DNA of 6,699 nucleotides from CAYVUM01 sp964454795 (GTDB taxonomy: Bacteria; Pseudomonadota; Alphaproteobacteria; Rhodospirillales; Defluviicoccaceae): assembly GCA_964454795.1 (NCBI GenBank), contig CAYVUM010000149.1:1-6699 (forward strand), given 5' to 3'. Positions 1 to 4,257 of this stretch are shown here, piece by piece (the first letter of the stretch is position 1; the number at the start of each line of letters is the position of its first letter). Both the position numbers and the translations under genes were made by a program. Under the pieces are notes generated by a model. It did not search any database. It was not told the DNA's origin and was given only the letters and a program-made list of their open reading frames with translations.

Positions 1-56
1 ATATGCTGCGGTCGTTCCGCGTGGAAAGCTGCGACGGTGTCACGGGTCGTCGTCAT
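1..56 (-). CDS. 5' end of an unrecognised gene, running off the left edge
   Basis: An ATG at 54-56 is preceded, with a 6-nt gap, by AGGGAG (63-68 on the plus strand as ctccct), a good ribosome binding site. The frame stays open to the window edge and gives MTTTRDTVAAFHAERPQH. The product cannot be identified from 18 residues. The phrase AFHAERP loosely recalls the start of region 2 in some ECF sigma factors, but this is only an impression. The gene lies 145 nt downstream of the proton ATPase stop on the same strand, so co-transcription is possible. The same frame is already open upstream back to about position 170 and reads like protein there too, so this ATG may be internal to a longer, damaged gene (see the entry for 1-174). 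Confidence 0.35.
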   Translation of the reverse strand, partial: MTTTRDTVAAFHAERPQH

Positions 57-174
57 ATTGTGCTCCCTGGCCATTGCAGAACGCAGCAGCTCCGCCCTCT
101 CGCGGACAACCGTTTCTTCGGGCTGGACATCGCGTTCCGCGGCGGCGATCCGCCCTGAGGAGCGCTTCGTTCAT
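1..174 (-). pseudogene. Possible small gene interrupted by a one-base frameshift, left edge
   Basis: An ATG at 172-174 has an excellent ribosome site, GGAGG (180-184), 5 nt away. Its own frame gives MNEALLR, then turns Arg- and Cys-rich and stops at 40-42 after 44 residues. From about position 152 the neighbouring frame takes over with protein-like sequence: RIAAAERDVQPEE, then VVRERAELLRSAMAREHN, then the MTTT segment, with no stop to the window edge. Dropping one base in the AGGGCGG run near 150-156 would join the two into one open frame. The first frame also reads sensibly upstream, DEPWYPEALMNEALLR, directly after the ATPase stop codon. This could be a real frameshift mutation, a sequencing error or a chance open frame in GC-rich DNA. 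The family is not recognised. Confidence 0.3.
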
Positions 175-201
175 CAAGGCCTCCGGATACCAGGGTTCAT
201 C

Positions 202-2862
202 TCAAGCCGGCTGCTGTTCGACAGGACGCCCAACCGCCTGCCGCCCGGGCCCTTTGGAGAGCCACTCCGACTTCGCCATCAGGCGGTAGGCCAGGACCTT
301 CAGGGTGTCGATGATCAGGAAACTGATCAGGCAGTAGATCCAGACAAGGGCGACCTCCCACCAAGTGATCTGATGAATGAGCAGGCCAAAGGCCGCGACC
401 AGGGTGCCGACGATCTGCGTTCCCTCGAGGGTGATGAACAAGCGCCAGTCCGGCCAGGGTTTCGTAAAGAAGAAATCCTGGGTTCGGGTCATATAAATCG
501 TCATATGTCCGGCAACAAGCAGCTTGAGGAACATCATGGTCTGAATGACTTCTTCTGAAAGTGCTGCCGGTCCCTTCAGCCCCAGGAGGCTGAGATCGCT
601 GCGCAGGTACCAGAACAGGACGAACGATGACATCACGCCCCACACGCTCAACAGCGCGGCAATGGTCAGCACCCGCCGCATGTTCCAGCGGACCGGATGG
701 TCGGCGGTCGGCGCGTTGTCCCAGGCGATCGTCATGATCGGGATGTCATTGAGGATGGCCAACAGCACGATCATGATCGCGGTGACCGGATAGCTGTCGT
801 AGATCAAAATCGACAGCGTGATGAACAGCAGCACCCGCATTGTCTCGGCGATGCGGAAGGTGGCGTAGCTGGTCATCCGTTCGAAAATCCGGCGTGCTTC
901 TTCCACCGCATGGGTAATGACACCGAGGCCGGGCTCGGTGAGAACCAGGTCGGAGGCCGCCCGGGCAGCATCCGTGGCATCGTCGACCGCGATGCCCACG
1001 TCCGCCTGCTTCAGGGCGGGCGCATCGTTGACGCCATCCCCGGTCATCCCGACGATCCGATCGCCGGCCTGGAACTGCTTGATGATCGCGAACTTGTGCT
1101 CCGGAGTGACCTGCGCAAAGCCGTCGGCCTGGAGGACCTGCTCGACCTTCTCCTCGCCGATCTCCGAGCCCTCCGGACCGAACACGGCGGTCGCGTTCAG
1201 GATGGTCGTGCCCAGCCCCACCTGACCCGCCACCTGCCTGGCGATCGCCGCATGGTCGCCGGTAACCATGCGGATATCGATGCCATGGCCCTCGGCGTCG
1301 GCGACGACTTTCTGCACGTCTTCGCGGGGCGGATCGAGCAGCGGCAGCAGGCCGAGGTATTTCCACTCCCGGTCGGTCTTACGGGCGACCCCGAGAGCGC
1401 GAAAACCCTCCTGACCGAGTTCGTCGACCCTGGCCTCGATTTCCCGGCGCTGCTCCGCGTCGGCCTCGCAGAGGTCGAGAATCACCTGCGGCGCGCCCTT
1501 CGCCACCGAGAACTGCCGGCCGTCGTGGCGGACGTCTGCTTCGGCCCGCTTGCGGGTGGGATCAAACGGGCGGAAACCGGCGATTTCATATTCGGCGAGA
1601 ACCGACTGATCTTTCAGGCCCTGCAGCACGGCATTGTCGATCGGGTCGTCGCCATCGCGCGAGGCGGTCAGCGCCGCCGCGATCACCAGGTCGTCGGGCC
1701 CCTCGGCGGCGATCACCACTGGTTCCTGCAGCGCCAGTTCGTTCCGGGTCAGGGTGCCCGTCTTATCGGCACACAGGACATCAAGGCCGGCCATCTCATC
1801 CATCGCCGCAAGCCGGGAGACGATCGCCTTCATCCGTGCCAGCCGGCTCGCACCAAGCGTCATCGTCACGGTGAGGACGGCGGGCAGCGCCTGGGGAATG
1901 CCGGCGATGGTGACGACCAGCGCGAAGGCCAGGACCTGGATCCACGGATCGCCGCGAGCCAGAGTCACGCCAACGATCAACGCCACCAGAACCGCAGTGA
2001 TTGCGATCAGGAAGTAGCCGATGCGCAGCACCGCCCTCTGGAAATGCGACGTGGTCTCGGCGGTCTCGACCAGCTCGACGGTGCGCGCAAACCTGGTATT
2101 TCGTCCGGTCGCGGTGATGATCGCGCGGGCTTCACCGCGTTTGATCGTTGTTCCGGAAAAGACCGTGTCGCCGCCTTCCTTGGTGACCGGCAGGGATTCC
2201 CCGGTCAGGGATGACTCGTCCACGCTCAGGTGCTGATCGTGCAGCAGGAGCGCATCTGCCGGGACGAGATTGCCCATCCGCAGGATGACAATGTCGCCGG
2301 GAACGAGTTTTTTGGCAGAGATATCCAGGGTCGTGCCGTCGCGGACCACCCGGGCACGCGGGGCAAGCCGCCGCTTCAGGGCCTCGATCGCACTCTGCGC
2401 CTTGCTTTCATGCCAGAAGCTGACCCCGCCGTTGATCAGCAGCATGGTGGCGATCACCCCAAGGTCCTCCCAGCGCTGACCAATTGCGGACAGGATCACG
2501 GCGGCTTCCAGCATCCATGGGATCGGCCCCCAGAAGTTCTTGAGCAGCCGGAGCAGCCAGCTCTGTTTTTCCTCCTCAATGGTGTTGAGGCCGTGTTCCT
2601 CGCGCCGGGTTTTCACCGCCTCGCGACTGAGACCTTTCTGGGGATCGACGGCGAAATGGCGGAGAGCGTTCTCGATCCGCTCTTCGGCGGGAGGGGTTGA
2701 CGCGTCCGCCCGGCCCTCCACGTCGGCCCGCTGCTGATCGTGCGCCACCGCCTCACCCGGATTGGTGCCCGCCCGGTCGGCGCGGTCTTCCGGCGTCCCT
2801 CCGTGTCCGGTCGCGGTCTGGCGGGGTTCCCGGCGGGACGAAGATGCTGGTTTCTGGCTCAT
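202..2862 (-). CDS. P3A-type P-type ATPase, plasma-membrane proton-efflux pump
   Basis: This is an inner-membrane ATPase that couples ATP hydrolysis to proton export, the bacterial relative of plant AHA and yeast Pma1 pumps. It has 886 residues counted from the ATG at 2862. That start is preferred because AAGGA (2869-2873) lies 6 nt before it, whereas the in-frame ATG at 2868 abuts the site. In order: a hydrophilic, low-complexity tail of about 60 residues; a cation-ATPase N domain; M1-M2 (about 113-150); actuator TGES (220-223); M3-M4 (281-338) with IPQALP; phosphorylated Asp366 in DKTGTLT; KGAP (455-458); DPPR; TGD (534-536); TGDGVND (607-613); M5-M10 (675-861). Residues matching the plant proton-transport set are present by my alignment: Asn144 in M2, Arg676 in M5 and Asp706 in ILND of M6. 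The C-terminal tail is short, about 25 residues, without the long plant regulatory domain. The gene follows the PRC-barrel gene on the same strand across a structured 193-bp gap. Proton specificity is inferred from family resemblance. A Mg2+ or Ca2+ pump is much less likely. Confidence 0.93.
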   Translation of the reverse strand: MSQKPASSSRREPRQTATGHGGTPEDRADRAGTNPGEAVAHDQQRADVEGRADASTPPAEERIENALRHFAVDPQKGLSREAVKTRREEHGLNTIEEEKQSWLLRLLKNFWGPIPWMLEAAVILSAIGQRWEDLGVIATMLLINGGVSFWHESKAQSAIEALKRRLAPRARVVRDGTTLDISAKKLVPGDIVILRMGNLVPADALLLHDQHLSVDESSLTGESLPVTKEGGDTVFSGTTIKRGEARAIITATGRNTRFARTVELVETAETTSHFQRAVLRIGYFLIAITAVLVALIVGVTLARGDPWIQVLAFALVVTIAGIPQALPAVLTVTMTLGASRLARMKAIVSRLAAMDEMAGLDVLCADKTGTLTRNELALQEPVVIAAEGPDDLVIAAALTASRDGDDPIDNAVLQGLKDQSVLAEYEIAGFRPFDPTRKRAEADVRHDGRQFSVAKGAPQVILDLCEADAEQRREIEARVDELGQEGFRALGVARKTDREWKYLGLLPLLDPPREDVQKVVADAEGHGIDIRMVTGDHAAIARQVAGQVGLGTTILNATAVFGPEGSEIGEEKVEQVLQADGFAQVTPEHKFAIIKQFQAGDRIVGMTGDGVNDAPALKQADVGIAVDDATDAARAASDLVLTEPGLGVITHAVEEARRIFERMTSYATFRIAETMRVLLFITLSILIYDSYPVTAIMIVLLAILNDIPIMTIAWDNAPTADHPVRWNMRRVLTIAALLSVWGVMSSFVLFWYLRSDLSLLGLKGPAALSEEVIQTMMFLKLLVAGHMTIYMTRTQDFFFTKPWPDWRLFITLEGTQIVGTLVAAFGLLIHQITWWEVALVWIYCLISFLIIDTLKVLAYRLMAKSEWLSKGPGRQAVGRPVEQQPA

Positions 2863-2868
2863 CGCCAT

Positions 2869-2873
2869 TCCTT
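2869..2873 (-). promoter_or_regulatory. Ribosome binding site deciding the ATPase start
   Basis: The minus strand reads AAGGA directly before ATGGCGATG. Spacing is 0 nt to the first ATG (2868) and 6 nt to the second (2862), so the second, two codons downstream, is the more likely initiator. Confidence 0.6.
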
Positions 2874-2905
2874 GCCCGTCTGGTCCGGCGGATTGTGCAG
2901 CGGCG

Positions 2906-2923
2906 GCGCCGTCATGCCGGCGC
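2906..2923. repeat. Inverted repeat, 6-bp stem and 6-nt loop, in the ATPase leader
   Basis: GCGCCG (2906-2911) pairs with CGGCGC (2918-2923) around a 6-nt loop. It would form in the mRNA about 45 nt before the ATPase start codon. No T-run follows it, so it is not an intrinsic terminator. It could affect translation, or be chance in GC-rich DNA. Confidence 0.5.
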
Positions 2924-2941
2924 GGGCGGTGCGCTTGCCTC

Positions 2942-2991
2942 GTGGTTCGATGCTGACGGATGAGTCCCCTCCGTCAGATGAATCGAACCAC
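2942..2991. repeat. Large two-part inverted repeat (10 bp + 8 bp) between the PRC-barrel gene and the ATPase
   Basis: The outer arm GTGGTTCGAT (2942-2951) pairs perfectly with ATCGAACCAC (2982-2991). The inner arm CTGACGGA (2953-2960) pairs perfectly with TCCGTCAG (2970-2977) around a 9-nt loop. An asymmetric bulge (1 nt against 4 nt) separates the two stems. Eighteen perfect pairs in 50 nt is well beyond what I would expect by chance. No T-tract follows on either strand, which argues against a classical rho-independent terminator. Other possibilities are a processing or attenuation hairpin that sets relative expression of the two genes, a dispersed intergenic palindrome, or a factor-dependent terminator. 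Confidence 0.75.
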
Positions 2992-3003
2992 ACGATCAAT
3001 CGT
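2992..3003. repeat. 12-bp near-palindrome ACGATCAATCGT
   Basis: ACGAT (2992-2996) and ATCGT (2999-3003) face each other across 2 nt, immediately next to the large hairpin at 2942-2991. The size and symmetry suit a dimeric regulator's operator as well as a small stem. The function is not known. Confidence 0.4.
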
Positions 3004-3006
3004 TGA

Positions 3007-3056
3007 GTGGATCGACCGATCATCCGCTTGGGAGCCAAGCGAAGGATCCGATCCAC
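3007..3056. repeat. Nested inverted repeat at the 3' end of the PRC-barrel gene
   Basis: The outer arms GTGGATCG (3007-3014) and CGATCCAC (3049-3056) pair perfectly over 8 bp. A middle GATC/GATC pairing (3018-3021 with 3045-3048) and an inner stem CGCTTGG (3025-3031) with CCAAGCG (3035-3041), closed by a 3-nt loop, continue the fold with internal mismatches. The structure starts at the last base of the PRC-barrel stop codon, where a 3'-end hairpin would be expected to protect or terminate that transcript. No T-run follows on the minus strand, so intrinsic termination would be weak. Confidence 0.6.
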
Positions 3057-3838
3057 TAGCGGTTCCCGGACTCTGGCTCGTGGCCGCCTTCCGACGAAGG
3101 CGTCTCATCGGCTTCGCCGCCGGCCCCGGGCGCCTGTCCCCGCTGCTCCGGCATCACGAAGATGTCCATCTCGGCAATCTCTTCGGGCGAGTAGGGAAGG
3201 ACGTACCGGTCCGATCCCGGCTCATAGCCATAGCGGGGGCCGCGGTAGGGCAGCGCATAGGGTCCGGTCCGCCGGTAGGTGACGTCGGGGTAGACGATCA
3301 CGCTCTGCAGCGTGCCGTCGTCGGTGAAGATCACATCGTCAATCCAGCCGTACCGGACGTCACCGCGGGCATAAGCATAGTCCTTGATCAGCCGGGAGAT
3401 CCGCCACGTCCGTCCGGGTGCTGCCTCATCGTCCATCGACCCGAAGACGCTGTAATCGTCGATCTTGTCCTCATCCAGCATGACTTCCAGCCGGTCCGGC
3501 CCGACGATGCGAACCTGCGCCCAGGGGTAGGAGAAGTGGGTATCGCCGATATCCAGGAAGCCGCCGGCCTCGATGACGGCGCGCTCGATCTTGTCGTCGG
3601 GACCAACGATCAAATCCTCAAGTTCGCCAACGAGGTCCCCGTCCTGGTCATAGACCTCCGCCTCGTCGATCATCGCCTCGGCGCTCCAGCCGGCCGCCAG
3701 AGCGCCGTAGTCCCAGGTTGCGAGATCGACGGGAGCCTCAGTCTGCTGTGCCGCGGCGCTGCTGCCGGCAATGGCACCGACAAGCGCGACCGCGCCTGCC
3801 CTGGCGATGGTGGCGCGGACCCGACCACGGACACTCAT
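3056..3838 (-). CDS. Exported protein with two PRC-barrel-like repeats
   Basis: The product has 260 residues. The ATG at 3838 is chosen over upstream in-frame starts (up to 4210) because AAGGAGG (3844-3850) lies 5 nt before it and the protein then opens with a signal peptide: basic RGRVRATIARAG, a hydrophobic AVALVGAIAG stretch, and SSAAA with likely cleavage after residue 30. The mature part has one PRC-barrel-like unit at about 52-127 (EVYDQDGDLVGELEDLIVG, then a strand-rich region ending in YPWAQVRIVG) and a second at about 145-190 (GDVRYGWIDDVIFTDDG). A Tyr/Pro-rich stretch follows at 188-216 and an acidic, Gly/Glu-rich, probably disordered tail after about 230. PRC barrels are small beta domains found in photosynthetic reaction-centre subunit H, in RimM and in many envelope or stress proteins. 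The ligand here is unknown. It is probably periplasmic. The EcfG-type promoter upstream suggests stress induction. The proton pump gene follows on the same strand. Confidence 0.85.
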   Translation of the reverse strand: MSVRGRVRATIARAGAVALVGAIAGSSAAAQQTEAPVDLATWDYGALAAGWSAEAMIDEAEVYDQDGDLVGELEDLIVGPDDKIERAVIEAGGFLDIGDTHFSYPWAQVRIVGPDRLEVMLDEDKIDDYSVFGSMDDEAAPGRTWRISRLIKDYAYARGDVRYGWIDDVIFTDDGTLQSVIVYPDVTYRRTGPYALPYRGPRYGYEPGSDRYVLPYSPEEIAEMDIFVMPEQRGQAPGAGGEADETPSSEGGHEPESGNR

Positions 3839-3843
3839 AACAA

Positions 3844-3850
3844 CCTCCTT
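3844..3850 (-). promoter_or_regulatory. Strong ribosome binding site of the PRC-barrel gene
   Basis: AAGGAGG on the minus strand, 5 nt before ATG 3838, is almost fully complementary to the 16S rRNA tail. It fixes the start and implies efficient translation. It also removes a poorly protein-like N-terminal extension of 124 codons that is open upstream. Confidence 0.85.
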
Positions 3851-3910
3851 CAGGCAAGACCAAGCAAAGCACGCTGAGGCTGGCAACGTCCGCCTCAAAT
3901 TCACCGCGCC

Positions 3911-3917
3911 ATTTATA
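3911..3917 (-). promoter_or_regulatory. Possible second promoter -10 box (TATAAAT) for the PRC-barrel gene
   Basis: TATAAAT on the minus strand lies about 73 nt before the PRC-barrel start and stands out in a GC-rich region. A matching -35 element at the usual 16-18 nt spacing is not evident. The nearest candidate, TTAATG, is 19 nt away. A housekeeping promoter here would give a conventional short leader and basal expression. Confidence 0.3.
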
Positions 3918-4166
3918 CAGGGACAGGAGAGCCCGGCATTAACCCTGGTGAAAACTGGACAGCTGCAGCGTTTTCCGGCAATCGCGAGGCAGTGAGCCAC
4001 AAGGAGGGAGGACTTGTCTCCAGACACTGCCAAATCCCCCCGGCGCCAGATCGACGTCATTATCACCGGCGCTTGTCTTCTTGAAACTCGACGAAGTCGT
4101 GGTAAAAGGGCTATCAGCCGTTTCGGCTCAGCCTGCATACGAGCCGTCTTTGCTTTCAAGGTCTGT

Positions 4167-4191
4167 AACGCCCCGAGCGGGGATCGGTTCC
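4167..4191 (-). promoter_or_regulatory. EcfG-type general stress response promoter (GGAAC-N16-CGTT)
   Basis: The minus strand reads GGAAC (4187-4191), exactly 16 nt, then CGTT (4167-4170). This matches the known alphaproteobacterial EcfG consensus GGAAC-N16/17-CGTT at every specified base. Transcription would start near 4157-4160 and run toward the PRC-barrel gene. The spacer contains a palindrome, CCCCG-CT-CGGGG, that fills its promoter-distal-to-start side and could bind a regulator or be coincidental. The element lies in intergenic DNA 67 nt beyond the ppsA stop, facing the next gene, which is where a real promoter should be. It has not been tested experimentally. Confidence 0.75.
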
Positions 4192-4210
4192 ACGCCTGCT
4201 CGATGGCCAA

Positions 4211-4237
4211 GGCTCCGGCCTCATCAGCCCCGGAACC
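4211..4237 (-). terminator. GC-rich stem-loop after ppsA, weak terminator candidate
   Basis: On the minus strand GGTTCCGG and CCGGAGCC form an 8-bp stem with one G-U pair and an 11-nt loop, starting about 20 nt after the ppsA stop. No U-tract follows, so it is at best a poor intrinsic terminator. It may act with Rho or protect the mRNA 3' end. Its position between ppsA and the EcfG promoter suits a transcript boundary. Confidence 0.35.
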
Positions 4238-4257
4238 GGCGAAGGCCCGAAGGCAGG

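Larger units (their letters stand above)
3839..4166 (-). other. Long leader or non-coding stretch before the PRC-barrel gene
   Basis: About 320 nt separate the EcfG-type promoter from the PRC-barrel start. The PRC frame is open across most of it, but the translation is Cys-, Arg- and Leu-rich with no recognisable domain, and the one ATG near 4138 lacks a ribosome site. The stretch contains a small stem at 4116-4128 (AGCCG, 3 nt, CGGCT), followed on the minus strand by TTTT after 7 nt, which is a weak terminator-like arrangement. It also contains a TATAAAT box at 3911-3917. Plausible readings are a long 5' leader, a short stress-induced RNA ending near 4100, or simply promoter DNA with two start sites. 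No riboswitch class was recognised. Confidence 0.35.

Noticed and set aside
697..2214. 505-codon open frame on the plus strand opposite the ATPase
   Set aside because: Same antisense shadow effect. The opposite strand has the full P-type ATPase motif set.
2942..2991. tRNA, because GGTTCGATTC resembles a T-loop
   Set aside because: The flanking bases do not form a 5-bp T-stem, and no acceptor, D or anticodon arms can be built. The motif belongs to the long hairpin.
2859..3056. 65-codon minus-strand frame starting at GTG 3056 and overlapping the ATPase start by ATGA
   Set aside because: The overlap resembles translational coupling, but there is no ribosome site suited to this frame, and the sequence is accounted for by the inverted repeats.
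2942..3056. Rho-independent terminator between the PRC-barrel gene and the ATPase
   Set aside because: The stems are strong but no T-tract follows on either strand, so they were recorded as inverted repeats without assigning intrinsic termination.
2960..3877. 305-codon open frame on the plus strand opposite the PRC-barrel gene
   Set aside because: It has no ribosome site or recognisable domain. The minus-strand gene has a strong ribosome site, a signal peptide and PRC-like repeats.
3839..4210. N-terminal extension of the PRC-barrel protein by 124 residues
   Set aside because: The extension has no domain-like sequence. It would bury the signal peptide inside the protein and ignore the AAGGAGG site 5 nt before ATG 3838.
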